Notes under the pieces: generated by a model
Database searches by the model: none
Seen by the model: the letters and a program-made list of their open reading frames with translations, nothing else
Told to the model about the DNA's origin: nothing
Shown here: piece by piece, positions 48,690 to 57,949 of the stretch
Layout: the number at the start of each line of letters is the position of its first letter
How positions within the stretch are numbered: position 1 is the first letter of the stretch
Source: JBPCRW01 sp050996405
Lineage (GTDB): Bacteria > Acidobacteriota > Blastocatellia > Pyrinomonadales > Pyrinomonadaceae
Reading direction: 5' to 3'
Assembly (NCBI GenBank): GCA_050996405.1
Contig: JBPCRW010000020.1
Span: 5,908-69,907 of the forward strand
DNA: 64,000 bases
Program-made: the position numbers and the translations under genes

Positions 48690-49904
48690 TTAATTATCGT
48701 TGTTTTCGCCGTTTGACTTGCTGCCCTTGCCGGAGGCGGCGGCTTGGACGTGCGGCAACGGCAAGCCGACGCTATCGGATTTTGTTTCCGGTTCGTCTTC
48801 GGCAAATCGTTCTTCGGTTTCGCTGACAATCATTCCGCCGGGTTGTTTGGCGAAAGTCAGACGGTCGTTTTTCTCATCGTAGCCAACCGTTACTAAATCT
48901 CCGGTTTCGACCTGCTCGGTTGCGACTAGATTCGAGAGTGGATAAACCAGAAAGCGTTCAATGGCGCGTTTCAAATGCCGCGCTCCGTATTTCAAATCGA
49001 TGCCTTCGCGTATCAAAAATTCGCGGGCATCTTCCAGACATTCAAACACAAATTTTGTTCCCGCCGATTCGGTAATCCGGTTCTGCACGGCGCGCAGTTC
49101 GATGTCCAAAATCTGTCGCAAGTGATGCTCTTTCAAACTTCTGAAGACGACGACTTTATCAATCCGATTCATAAATTCGGGCGAAAATTTTCGTTTCGCG
49201 GCTTCCGACGCGGTGCGGTAAATTTTCTGGTCAATTTCGTTTTCTTCCTGCGCGCGCGTACCTTTTTGCGGCGCGAAACCGATGCCGCCGGAAATCATTT
49301 CCGACATCTCGCGCGCGCCCAAATTGGAAGTCATAATGACAACCGTTTTTGAAAAATCAACGCGGCGGTTGTCGCCCAAAGTCAACGTCGCTTTGTCTAA
49401 AATTCCGAGCAGTAATTGCCACAGCGCGTCGGACGCTTTTTCGATTTCGTCGAATAAAACAAAGGTTATTTTCGTATCGTCCGTGTGCGATTTATCGAGA
49501 TTTTCCTGCGTCAGCATCGGGCTGGTTTCGCGGTGTCCCAAGTATCCGGGAGGCGAACCGATAAGTTTGGCAATCTCGTGCGAGTGCTGAAATTCGGCGC
49601 AGTCAATTTTGACGACTGCGTTTGTATCGCCCAATAAAACTTCCGCCGCCGCTTCGACGACGCGCGTTTTCCCAGAACCTGTCGGACCCAGAAAAAGCAT
49701 CGTGCCGATTGGACGCGACGGATTATTCATTCCCGCGATATAAATTTGAAACAGCCCGCTCATCCGGCGAACGGCGCGTTCCTGCCCGACGATTTGCGCG
49801 GAAAGTTTGTCTTCAAATTCTTTGGCGCGCGGGCTTTTTAAATCTGGATTAAGTAAAACTTGTTTCTCTGTCGTGTGTTTCTTTTTTGACATTTCGGTAG
49901 TCAT
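48690..49904 (-). CDS. Single-ring Clp/Hsp100-type AAA+ ATPase
   Basis: A 404-residue protein consisting only of the D2-type AAA+ module of ClpA/B/C (AAA_2) plus its small C-terminal domain. Walker A GPTGSGKT (about 73-80), pore-loop-like GYLGH (about 120), Walker B LFDEIEKA, sensor SNLGA and arginine-finger region EFMNRIDKV are present. It has no N-domain, no first ATPase ring and no ClpX zinc finger, so it is neither a ClpB nor ClpX. The disordered tail is acidic. GAGGAG lies before ATG 49904. Partner protease or substrate unknown. Confidence 0.82.
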   Translation of the reverse strand: MTTEMSKKKHTTEKQVLLNPDLKSPRAKEFEDKLSAQIVGQERAVRRMSGLFQIYIAGMNNPSRPIGTMLFLGPTGSGKTRVVEAAAEVLLGDTNAVVKIDCAEFQHSHEIAKLIGSPPGYLGHRETSPMLTQENLDKSHTDDTKITFVLFDEIEKASDALWQLLLGILDKATLTLGDNRRVDFSKTVVIMTSNLGAREMSEMISGGIGFAPQKGTRAQEENEIDQKIYRTASEAAKRKFSPEFMNRIDKVVVFRSLKEHHLRQILDIELRAVQNRITESAGTKFVFECLEDAREFLIREGIDLKYGARHLKRAIERFLVYPLSNLVATEQVETGDLVTVGYDEKNDRLTFAKQPGGMIVSETEERFAEDEPETKSDSVGLPLPHVQAAASGKGSKSNGENNDN

Positions 49905-50231
49905 AATCGTGTTCTCCTCGTCTCATCAAACGCTCTAAAAATGAGTCTTTGATGAACTAATAGACGAATTCTCAAACCTTCTTTTTGTCGGCTTCTTCCC
50001 GACAAAAGTTGGTAGAATATAGATGATTTCAATAAAGATTTCGTTGGATGGACTTTAGGATAACCGGAAGGCGGTTTGTCCAAAGAAATGCAGAACCGAT
50101 TTCGAGTCAACCAGCTCTGCATTTCATTTTGCACAAATCCGAAAGAAATTTCAAGAAAAATTTTTCGTTGAAAATTTGGAAAAGGTATTTTATTAAAACT
50201 TTATACTGCGAATTTTTTGTCTTCTTAATTT
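49905..50231. other. Non-coding stretch between Clp ATPase and ino1
   Basis: 327 bases. A short hairpin (TTTTGTCGG 49983-49991 with CCGACAAAA 49999-50007) is the only structure noticed; the open frame from 50134 to 49901 lacks homology and a ribosome site, so it is not called. Confidence 0.5.
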
Positions 50232-51548
50232 CTAATCGTAGTATTCAAGTCCGAGATGCGTAATCAAATCTTCGCCTTTCAGATGACGCAAAGTATTTTT
50301 CAGTTTCATCAATTGAATAAAAATATCGTGTTCGGGATAAAGCCCGGGCGCGCTCTGCGGGGCTTTGAAATAAAACGAAAGCCATTCCTGAATGCCCTTC
50401 ATTCCGGCGCGATGCGCCAAATCCATAAACAGCGCGAGGTCTAAAACGAGCGGCGCGGCGAGAATCGAATCGCGGCACAGGAAATCAATTTTTATCTGCA
50501 TTTTGTAGCCGAGCCAGCCGAAAATATCTATGTTGTCCCAGCCTTCTTTGTTGTCGCCGCGCGGCGGATAATAATTGATGCGGACGACGTGCGAAAAATC
50601 TTTATACAAATCCGGGTAATTTTTCGGCTGTAAAATGTGTTCTAAAACGGAAAGTTTCGATTCTTCTTTGGTCTTAAAATTTTCCGGGTCGTCCAAAACT
50701 TCGCCGTCGCGGTTTCCCAAAATATTTGTCGAATACCAGCCGTCGAGTCCAATCATTCTCGCCTTCAAACCGGGCGCGATAATCGTTTTCATCAAAGTCT
50801 GTCCGGTTTTGAAATCCTTGCCGCAAATCGGCACATTGTTGTCTTCGGCAAGTTTTCTCAAAGCCGGAATGTCAACCGTCAGATTCGGCGCGCCGTTGGC
50901 AAACGGAATGCCCGATTTTAAAGCCGCGTAAGCGTAAATCATCGAAGGCGCGACGCGCTCGTCGTTGTCATACAAAGCCTTTTCAAACGCTTCGATTGAT
51001 TGATGAATTTCCGAAGCCTGAAGAAAAATTTCGGTCGAAGCCGCCCAGACGATAACGAGCCGGTCGCAGCCTTTGTCCGCTTTGAACTTCGCCATATCCG
51101 CCATCAATTGTTCGGCAAGCTCCATTTTATTTTTGCCTTCTTTGATGTTCGTGCCGTGCAGACGCTTGACGTAATTTTGATTGAAAACCGCCGCCATCGG
51201 TTTTAGTGAATCAAGCTGCTCGCGCAAATCTTCGACCAGAGATTTTTCCAAAACTCCGGCGTGCAGCGCGGCTTCATACGCCGAATCGGGAAAAATATCC
51301 CACGCGCCGAAAACGATGTCGTTCAAATCGGCAAGCGGCACAAAATCCTTGATTTTCGGAACGCGGTTGTCCGTCCGTTTTCCCAAACGAATCGTCCCCA
51401 TCTGCGTCAAAGAGCCGATTGGTTTCGCCTTTCCCTTGCGAATCGCTTCCACGCCCGCGACAAACGTTGTGCTGACCGCGCCCAATCCGACTAAAAGAAT
51501 TCCTAATTTACCGCTCGCCGGTTTGATTTCCACGCCTTTTTCTACCAT
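50232..51548 (-). CDS. ino1: Inositol-3-phosphate synthase
   Basis: NAD-dependent isomerase turning glucose-6-phosphate to myo-inositol-3-phosphate. The 438-residue frame has the N-terminal Rossmann motif GLGAVSTT (about 22-29), the family blocks NGAPNLTVDIPAL and GKDFKTGQT, and the catalytic core lysine-rich GWYSTNILGN and KIDFLCRDS segments. It is long enough for the complete enzyme of the archaeal/bacterial type. The product may feed inositol lipids or osmolytes. No linked inositol pathway gene is seen. Confidence 0.93.
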   Translation of the reverse strand: MVEKGVEIKPASGKLGILLVGLGAVSTTFVAGVEAIRKGKAKPIGSLTQMGTIRLGKRTDNRVPKIKDFVPLADLNDIVFGAWDIFPDSAYEAALHAGVLEKSLVEDLREQLDSLKPMAAVFNQNYVKRLHGTNIKEGKNKMELAEQLMADMAKFKADKGCDRLVIVWAASTEIFLQASEIHQSIEAFEKALYDNDERVAPSMIYAYAALKSGIPFANGAPNLTVDIPALRKLAEDNNVPICGKDFKTGQTLMKTIIAPGLKARMIGLDGWYSTNILGNRDGEVLDDPENFKTKEESKLSVLEHILQPKNYPDLYKDFSHVVRINYYPPRGDNKEGWDNIDIFGWLGYKMQIKIDFLCRDSILAAPLVLDLALFMDLAHRAGMKGIQEWLSFYFKAPQSAPGLYPEHDIFIQLMKLKNTLRHLKGEDLITHLGLEYYD

Positions 51549-51726
51549 TCAATTATCTCCAAAAAATTTACGATTTTTTACACTGACGGACAAATCCACT
51601 ATCAAAATGAATATGAAGCCGAAACGAAAATGATAACTTTACAATAATGTTAAGGCAAATGCGGAAAACTTTCAGGCGGTGAAATAATTGATGAGAAAAT
51701 TTATAGGACGTTAGGTTGCAATTGTT

Positions 51727-53379
51727 TTAGCTTTGATAAATCCGGTAATCAATTTCGCTGAAAATATTGTCGCGCGCTTCGATTTCGGCGAGGAGCGGTT
51801 CGTTGATTTGCAGATTTTCGAGCATCTCCGCCAGAAGATTGAAGCGTTGAATATGCGCTTTAAAACGGTTTGAAGAATACTGGACGGTCGTTCCCTGATA
51901 AATCTGAAACGCCCAGTCGCTCGATTCGGCAAGCAGTAATTCACGCGCCAGTTGATTTAAAACGCGCCGTTCGATTTCGTTCGGCGTATTAAATTTGTCT
52001 GCCAGTTCGGTCATTTTTCGCTCGGCATCGTGGCTGTAAGGATACATCCAGGAATTTCCTTCGTTGAGCCAGACTTTGTAATAACCGCTGTCGCCCCAAC
52101 TCGAAGCCGACGGATATTGCGTCTGAATCGGAATGCCCGCGTCGAGAAAATCGCCGGGCGTGGCGGCGCGAATAATTTCTTCGTGCTGGTGCAGTTCGCG
52201 GAACAGAAATTCCAAAAACTGCGGACCTTCAAACCACCAATGACCGTAAAGCTCGGCATCATAAGGCGAGACGACGAGCGGTGGATAATTGCCGTTCAGG
52301 TCGCGCAGATTGTAAGCCTGTTTGATGCGCTCGCCGACGAAATGCGCCGCGTCATTAATCGCCTGCCCGCGCGCGAAATTCGGCAAATACGGCTGTTTTT
52401 CGTGCAAGCCTTTGCCGCGCCCCGTGATGCGGTAATACTTTAATCCTAAATGCCGCCGCGCGCCGTCTTTATGCAGATGCGGCTTGACGTATTCAATCGG
52501 CAAATCCCAGCCCAAATCGCGGTAAAATTCACGATAGACGGCGTTGCCCGGATAACCGGTGTCCGCCGACCAAACCTGCTGCGAAGTTTCGACATCGCGC
52601 GCGAAAACCGCCACGCCGTTCGGACATTTAACGGGCGCATAGACTCCGAAACGCGGGCGCGGGTCGCCGTAAAGAATCGCGTGCGAATCACCGATAAAAT
52701 ACTCGATGCCGTAATCTTTTAAAAGATTTTCCAGTCCGGGTTCATACGCGCATTCCGGCAGCCAGATGCCGCGCGGATTTTTACCGAAATGTTTTTGATA
52801 ATTTTTGACGGCGACGGCGACTTGAGCGCGGCGGGCTTCGGGCGTGGAAATCAGCGGCAAAAATCCGTGCGTCGCGCCGCAAGTGACAATTTCCAGAACG
52901 CCTTCTTCCTGCAATTCGCGGAAAGCGTGAACGAGATTGCGCCCGTAGCGATTGTTCCACAAATCGAGCGACGCGCCCAAATTTTCCGCATACATTCGCG
53001 CAACGTCATAAAAGTCCGGTGCTTCTTTTTGCGTTCTTTTGACTTCTTTGTTTGCCAGTTCAATCAGATTTTCCAAATGCCGCGTGTATCTTTTCTGCAA
53101 AAGTTTGTCCGCCAGCATTTCGCACAACGGCGGCGAAACGTTCATCGCCAAACGCGGTTTCATTTTCGCTTCGTGGAGATTTTGAAAGATAAAAACCAGC
53201 GGCAGATAAACTTCCGTTATCGCTTCGTAAAGCCAATCCTCTTCCAGAAATTCGGGATATTCGGGATGGCGCACAAACGGCAGGTGAGCGTGCAGAATTA
53301 AACTAAAATAACCGACGGGCATATCTTCAAAAAGCGCGGGAAACTGTGCAAAAAAATTTTCCGAATCGGAGGTATCCAT
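51727..53379 (-). CDS. GH57 family alpha-glucan enzyme (DUF1957-type)
   Basis: A 550-residue glycoside hydrolase of the group that includes GH57 1,4-alpha-glucan branching enzymes. Opening block GYFSLILHAHLPFVRHPEYPEF carries conserved His residues; the nucleophile motif is GIWLPECAYEPG (Glu) and the acid residue lies in VSPYDAELYGHWWFEGP (Asp). The C-terminal helical region follows. Length fits branching enzymes, but the amylase/4-alpha-glucanotransferase alternatives cannot be excluded. The DUF4912 gene upstream on the same strand often accompanies GH57 genes, suggesting glycogen metabolism. Confidence 0.88.
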   Translation of the reverse strand: MDTSDSENFFAQFPALFEDMPVGYFSLILHAHLPFVRHPEYPEFLEEDWLYEAITEVYLPLVFIFQNLHEAKMKPRLAMNVSPPLCEMLADKLLQKRYTRHLENLIELANKEVKRTQKEAPDFYDVARMYAENLGASLDLWNNRYGRNLVHAFRELQEEGVLEIVTCGATHGFLPLISTPEARRAQVAVAVKNYQKHFGKNPRGIWLPECAYEPGLENLLKDYGIEYFIGDSHAILYGDPRPRFGVYAPVKCPNGVAVFARDVETSQQVWSADTGYPGNAVYREFYRDLGWDLPIEYVKPHLHKDGARRHLGLKYYRITGRGKGLHEKQPYLPNFARGQAINDAAHFVGERIKQAYNLRDLNGNYPPLVVSPYDAELYGHWWFEGPQFLEFLFRELHQHEEIIRAATPGDFLDAGIPIQTQYPSASSWGDSGYYKVWLNEGNSWMYPYSHDAERKMTELADKFNTPNEIERRVLNQLARELLLAESSDWAFQIYQGTTVQYSSNRFKAHIQRFNLLAEMLENLQINEPLLAEIEARDNIFSEIDYRIYQS

Positions 53380-53453
53380 TTGCGGTAATTTTTACAGGTC
53401 TGTCTCAAGCGAAGAAAATTTTGTTTCCTCATTTTGAGAAAGTCATAAATTAT

Positions 53454-54884
53454 TCATTCGACCAAATTATGCGAACTAAGCGGCGCGAAATTTTTCGGTA
53501 GTATCCGGCGACCGAAACCGTGCGGAAAGTTTATCAGGCTTGCGCCGAAAACCGTCGGCGCGTCAAAAGTTTCTTCGTCAAAAAATTCTTCGTCCGGCGC
53601 GTCGAAATTTTCCCGCAAAACAGATGTGGCTTTTTCCGCGCTTAATTTTCCGGCGTTTGCCTGCAAAATCCGCATCAGGCTCGGACTGACGCGCGAGCGC
53701 AAATCTTCGAGCGCGTAGCCGGAAGCCAGCGCGAGCATTGCGTAGCGCATCTCGCCGCTGTCCTGCTCGGCGAGGTTTTCGACATCCGTCAACTGCGAAA
53801 AAGATTTTTGCGTGGCGCGCGTCGCGGATAAAAAATCGTCACCGGCGAGCGCGACTTCAACCGCGTCCTGACGATAACCGGAAGCGTCCAAAAGACGCGC
53901 AAACTGTTTTGCCGGAACTGAAAAACCGGACAGCAGAGCGCGATACGGCGAAGGATTTTGGCGCGGCGTGGTCATCAGATTCGAGGAAAGAATACGAACG
54001 AACGGGCGATTCATCGCAAAAAATCCGAGTTCGGCGCGATATGTCGAATTTGCGTCAACGTCAAACCACCAGTTGCCTTCCGCTTCGACGCGATGAGTTT
54101 CTTCCGTGCCTCTGGTCAAGTTGAAAAGTTTGACGACCAGCCAATATTGATTTCGGTCGTCACCGAAAATTTTTCCGAGAGTTTCATACGGATTATTTTT
54201 CAGCGTCCAGTAAAAATAAATGCGCGTCGGCGATTGCATCTGCAAATGCGCGCGGTTTTCCGGCGGCAAAACAGGAAGTTTCGGCGCGTCGAGTTCTTTG
54301 AAAACCGGTGACTTTTCAACTTCCGAAAGTTTTTCCGCCGCGATCTCGATAGTCGGCAGATTTTCAGTTTCAGACCGCAAAACATTTTTTAATTTTGGGA
54401 CGATTTCGGTTTGCGATAAAATTTCGGGCGACTGCGCGATTTCAATTTCCGGCACAACTTCGTTTGGCACGGCGGCAATTATTTCAGTTTTCGCCGATTT
54501 CTTTTCGGTCGTTTCCGGCGAGATTTTCTTTACAGACGTTTCCGGCGCGTCTTTTTTCGTAATTGTTTTAGCCTCGACCGCTGACGGTTTTTTATCTTTA
54601 ACCGTCGTTTTTCGCTTGCGCGGTTTCACCTCGTCAGCCTCGACAATTTTCGCCGTTTCGCCGGCTTTAGATTTTCTGGTTCGCACTGGTTTCCCGACAG
54701 TTTTTTCCGAAGTTTTAATTTTTCGCGCAGGCTTTACCGCGCCGACCAAATCAATTTTAAATTCTTCCAATCCCGCATTTTTTCCGGCAGATTCAATTTC
54801 CGTTTCTCCGGCAGCCGATTTCTTTTTCGATGTCGAAACAGATTTTTTTCGTTTCGGCGCGGTTATCTTTTTTTCATTTTCCAT
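53454..54884 (-). CDS. DUF4912-domain protein with long basic, repetitive N-terminus
   Basis: About 476 residues from ATG 54884 (MENEKKITAPKRKKS); an earlier ATG at 54920 is in frame. Residues 1-200 are disordered, Lys/Thr/Glu-rich. The DUF4912 domain (about 205-330: RIYFYWTLKNNPYETLG, GNWWFDVDANSTYRAELGF) resembles a carbohydrate-binding beta fold, and a helical region ends the protein. DUF4912 genes commonly neighbour GH57 branching enzymes, as here. Function unknown; a glycogen-binding role is inference. Confidence 0.78.
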   Translation of the reverse strand: MENEKKITAPKRKKSVSTSKKKSAAGETEIESAGKNAGLEEFKIDLVGAVKPARKIKTSEKTVGKPVRTRKSKAGETAKIVEADEVKPRKRKTTVKDKKPSAVEAKTITKKDAPETSVKKISPETTEKKSAKTEIIAAVPNEVVPEIEIAQSPEILSQTEIVPKLKNVLRSETENLPTIEIAAEKLSEVEKSPVFKELDAPKLPVLPPENRAHLQMQSPTRIYFYWTLKNNPYETLGKIFGDDRNQYWLVVKLFNLTRGTEETHRVEAEGNWWFDVDANSTYRAELGFFAMNRPFVRILSSNLMTTPRQNPSPYRALLSGFSVPAKQFARLLDASGYRQDAVEVALAGDDFLSATRATQKSFSQLTDVENLAEQDSGEMRYAMLALASGYALEDLRSRVSPSLMRILQANAGKLSAEKATSVLRENFDAPDEEFFDEETFDAPTVFGASLINFPHGFGRRILPKNFAPLSSHNLVE

Positions 54885-54935
54885 AGCAAAAATTATGATG
54901 GCATTTCGGAAAAGTGACAAGTTGGTTGACGAAAT

Positions 54936-55733
54936 TCATTTGCTCGTCGGTTTTTTAAGCTTGATGTCAACTTTTCCGACGCTGGCAAAAATTTCGGCGC
55001 GAACCGGAATCCGGCGGCTGTCTTCGGTTATCCACAAAATCATTTTTCCGTCGTCTTCAATCAAACGATTCGCGCCGAAAACCTGCGGTTCGACGCGAAA
55101 ACACCAGACTTTTCCCAAAACCGAATTTTGCAGTTCGCGCCCTGTGACGCGCACCGGAATTCTGTAAACCAAACCGGAATCGCTGATGGAAAGTTCAAAA
55201 GTTTTGCCGACCGCCAGCGGCAAACGCCGCAAATTATAAATTCCCGAAACCAAATCGAGCGTGTCTTCCCGAATCGGCGAAGCAATCCGGCGCGGCGCGC
55301 GCGCTTTGTCTTCAGGATTGATTTCCGTGTAGGTAACCTGTTTTGACCCGTAATCGAAAATCGCTTCGCTGTCTCGCACGCGCTCGTTTTGCTCGTCGTG
55401 TTTGATAGTTTTCAAAATATGAAATTTATCGCCGTCGACCGTCGATTCATATTTTTGTGAAAATCTCTGTCTGAAAAGTTTTAGAAGATTGCCCTTTGAA
55501 ACGACTTCGGTCAGAAAAAGATAATCTTTACCGTTTGGCGCGCTTGCCACGGTAAAGGTTAAATCCGCTCCGCCGAGACTCATTCCGCCGACCAGAGCGC
55601 GGCTTAATTTCGCTTCGTATCGCAAAACTTCGCCGCGCGCGAAGGCATCGTTTTTTACAGGTGTTTGCGCGTCGGCAGCCGAAAATCCGACGCAAATTAA
55701 CAAACACAGCCAGACCGCGATTTTTATTTTCAT
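54936..55733 (-). CDS. DUF3108 exported protein
   Basis: A 265-residue periplasmic protein with signal MKIKIAVWLCLLICVGFSAADA. It has the DUF3108 beta-sandwich signature (GEVLRYEAKLSRALVGGMSLGGADLTF, ...VSKGNLLKLFRQRFSQKYESTVD, ...PLAVGKTFELSI). The family has no established function; members are thought to bind lipids or envelope partners. It is the first of a minus-strand run with DUF4912 and GH57, separated by 51 bases. Confidence 0.8.
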   Translation of the reverse strand: MKIKIAVWLCLLICVGFSAADAQTPVKNDAFARGEVLRYEAKLSRALVGGMSLGGADLTFTVASAPNGKDYLFLTEVVSKGNLLKLFRQRFSQKYESTVDGDKFHILKTIKHDEQNERVRDSEAIFDYGSKQVTYTEINPEDKARAPRRIASPIREDTLDLVSGIYNLRRLPLAVGKTFELSISDSGLVYRIPVRVTGRELQNSVLGKVWCFRVEPQVFGANRLIEDDGKMILWITEDSRRIPVRAEIFASVGKVDIKLKKPTSK

Positions 55734-55821
55734 ATTTTTACCGAAGAAGAATTCTCTAAAATTATATTTTACGAGACAAGCTGAAATACAAAAAGATTTA
55801 TCGATTTTTTGATTCTGCTAT

Positions 55822-56862
55822 TTATTCTTGTCCGAGGCGTTTTTGGACGGCTTTTAAAACCGTCTCAACTTCGATGTCCAGACATATCCAATTGTTGCAA
55901 GTCCGCCGGTTGCAATCCGTCCGGCAGGCAATATCCGTTCTTTCGACGCAAATATCCTTCGGATTCGGACTGCCGTTAAACCACCATTCGGTCGGACCGA
56001 AAATTCCAACCGTCGGCGCGCCTGCGGCAACCGCCAGATGCGTCGGACCCGTATCGCCGCCGACATAAACCGCAGCGCGTTTCGCCAGTTCATAAAAACC
56101 TTTCAAGCTCGGATTCGCCGAAATGATTTTATCCGATTTGCTAGATTTTAAAACCCTTTCGGCAAGAATTTTTTCCTTTTCATTCGGCGCGGTCGTGACA
56201 ACGGAAATCAATCTCGTTTCTTCCCACAATCTATCCGCCAGTTTGCCGAATTTTTCCGCATCCCAGAGTTTTGTCGTCCAGCCGCCCGCCGGATTCAAAA
56301 TCGCAAAATTCGCGCCCGCTTGGGAAATAATTTTTTCGGCTTCGCGGCGATGAATTTCGCTCGTGAAAATCGGGAAATCAAAATTTTCAGACGGAACGGG
56401 AATTTTCAAGGCTTTCGCGGCAAGCGTCAAATTTTTAACGACGACGTGCGATTTTGGTTCGACCTCGATGGTTTCGGTCAGCAAAAAACGACTTGCCGGT
56501 TCGCGCAAAAACGCGCGGGAAAAACCGTAACGACGCGTGGCGCGAGAAATTTTCGCAATCATCGCGGATTTTAAAAGCCCTTGAAAATCGAGCGTCACGT
56601 CAAAAGTCTCGGCGCGAAGTTCCTTTAATTGCCGCCTCACCGCCGCCAGCGTTTTGCGAGCGGTTTCCCCGCGCCGCAAATTTTTCGTGTCAACTTCGAT
56701 AACTTGCGACAACAGCGGATTCAGGCGCAAAATTTCCGCCGCGTTTTTTTCAACCGCCCACGAAATTTCCGACTCCGGCAAAGCGTTTTTAATCGCTGAA
56801 ATAACCGGCAGAGTATGAATAATATCGCCGATACTGCTGAGTTTGACGATTAAAATTTTCAT
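55822..56862 (-). CDS. Glycosyltransferase family 9 (heptosyltransferase-like)
   Basis: A 346-residue ADP-heptose:LPS heptosyltransferase-type enzyme of the inner membrane face. The start KILIVKLSSIGDIIHTLPVISAIK is the GT9 signature, and the donor-binding C-terminal block YVGGDTGPTHLAVAAGAPTVGIFGPTEWW (first part about 265-280) is complete. The C-terminal tail is Cys-rich (CRTDCNRRTCNNWIC), unusual but seen in some family members. WaaC is the likely ortholog; acceptor specificity cannot be told. It fits with KdoO elsewhere as evidence for LPS. Confidence 0.88.
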   Translation of the reverse strand: MKILIVKLSSIGDIIHTLPVISAIKNALPESEISWAVEKNAAEILRLNPLLSQVIEVDTKNLRRGETARKTLAAVRRQLKELRAETFDVTLDFQGLLKSAMIAKISRATRRYGFSRAFLREPASRFLLTETIEVEPKSHVVVKNLTLAAKALKIPVPSENFDFPIFTSEIHRREAEKIISQAGANFAILNPAGGWTTKLWDAEKFGKLADRLWEETRLISVVTTAPNEKEKILAERVLKSSKSDKIISANPSLKGFYELAKRAAVYVGGDTGPTHLAVAAGAPTVGIFGPTEWWFNGSPNPKDICVERTDIACRTDCNRRTCNNWICLDIEVETVLKAVQKRLGQE

Positions 56863-57014
56863 CTTTCAATAATAGTGAACGGCTTTTCACTCGCTCGTGT
56901 CAATCGCATAAAACATCGTTTGTCATAAAAACTGGCAAACTTAGTCCGAAATAAGCTATTTTATTATTTGAGTTTGGATTTAAAACTCAAATCCGAATCA
57001 ATGCCAACCGAATA

Positions 57015-57947
57015 ATGTCTAAACCAAACCGTCCACAACGCGAACTGCGCCCCGCTCTCATTTTCTTAAGCGGCGAGTTACTTGCCGTCCCGATTCCGCT
57101 TGAGCGCGGCGAAGTCGTTTTAGGTCGCGCCGTCGAATCCGACGTTCGCATCAACGACACGAAAGTTTCCCGTCAGCACGCCCGCATCACGACCGTTCAA
57201 ACGGGCGAAACCGGCGAAACGAATTATCTGTTGACGGATTTGAATGCGAAAAACGGAACATATCTTAACGGACAAAAAATCACGCAGGAAATTTTGCAAA
57301 ACGGCGATAAAATCACGATTGGAAATAATATCCTGCGATTTGAAATGCTTGACGAAATTGACCGCGAATATCAACATTTGATTCGCCGCCTGCTGTCGCA
57401 CGACGATTTGACCGGACTGCTTTCCAGTCGCTCGTTCTTTTCCGAACTTCGCCGCGAAGTTTCAAATTCCGCCGACCGCCAGCGCGAGTTTTGCGTTTTG
57501 ATGGTGGACATCGATTATTTCAAAAACGTAAATGATACCTACGGACATCTGACGGGCAGCAAAACACTGGAAGAAATCGGATACTGCATCACGCAAATTT
57601 TGCGAAGCGGCGACGCGGCGGCGCGTTTCGGCGGCGAAGAATTTGCAGCTTTTCTGCTCGATGCCAATTTAGCGCAGGGAATTGTTGCCGCCGAACGAAT
57701 CCGGCAGACAATCGAAAATCGAGGGTTTAGCGTTATTAAACTGGGGAAAACCGTTTACAGTCACCGCATCACAATCAGCATCGGCGTGGCGACGTTTCCA
57801 GCCGATTCGAGCGACCCGATTGAACTGGTCGAAATGGCGGATTCCGCGCTGTATCGCGCCAAACGCGCGGGCAGAAACCGCGTTTGCGCGTATCGTGAAT
57901 TGAGCGCGGAAGATTCAAAGGAAAAACTTTCGCCGCGCCAGGAATAA
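57015..57947 (+). CDS. FHA-GGDEF diguanylate cyclase
   Basis: A 310-residue signalling protein: FHA domain (about 22-110, GRAVESDVRINDTKVSRQHARIT with the conserved Ser-x-x-His), then a GGDEF domain from DDLTGLLSSRSFF to the end, with VDIDYFKNVNDTYGH and active-site FGGEEFAAFL (GGEEF, a functional variant). FHA domains bind phosphothreonine, so c-di-GMP synthesis may depend on a Ser/Thr kinase. There is no membrane segment. The Thr-motif repeats of the OmpA-like protein at 34745 are a conceivable ligand, by inference. Confidence 0.9.
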   Translation: MSKPNRPQRELRPALIFLSGELLAVPIPLERGEVVLGRAVESDVRINDTKVSRQHARITTVQTGETGETNYLLTDLNAKNGTYLNGQKITQEILQNGDKITIGNNILRFEMLDEIDREYQHLIRRLLSHDDLTGLLSSRSFFSELRREVSNSADRQREFCVLMVDIDYFKNVNDTYGHLTGSKTLEEIGYCITQILRSGDAAARFGGEEFAAFLLDANLAQGIVAAERIRQTIENRGFSVIKLGKTVYSHRITISIGVATFPADSSDPIELVEMADSALYRAKRAGRNRVCAYRELSAEDSKEKLSPRQE

Positions 57948-57949
57948 AA

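Noticed and set aside
49901..50134. 77-residue open frame upstream of the Clp ATPase
   Set aside because: No homology, no ribosome site; it covers the leader of the ATPase gene.
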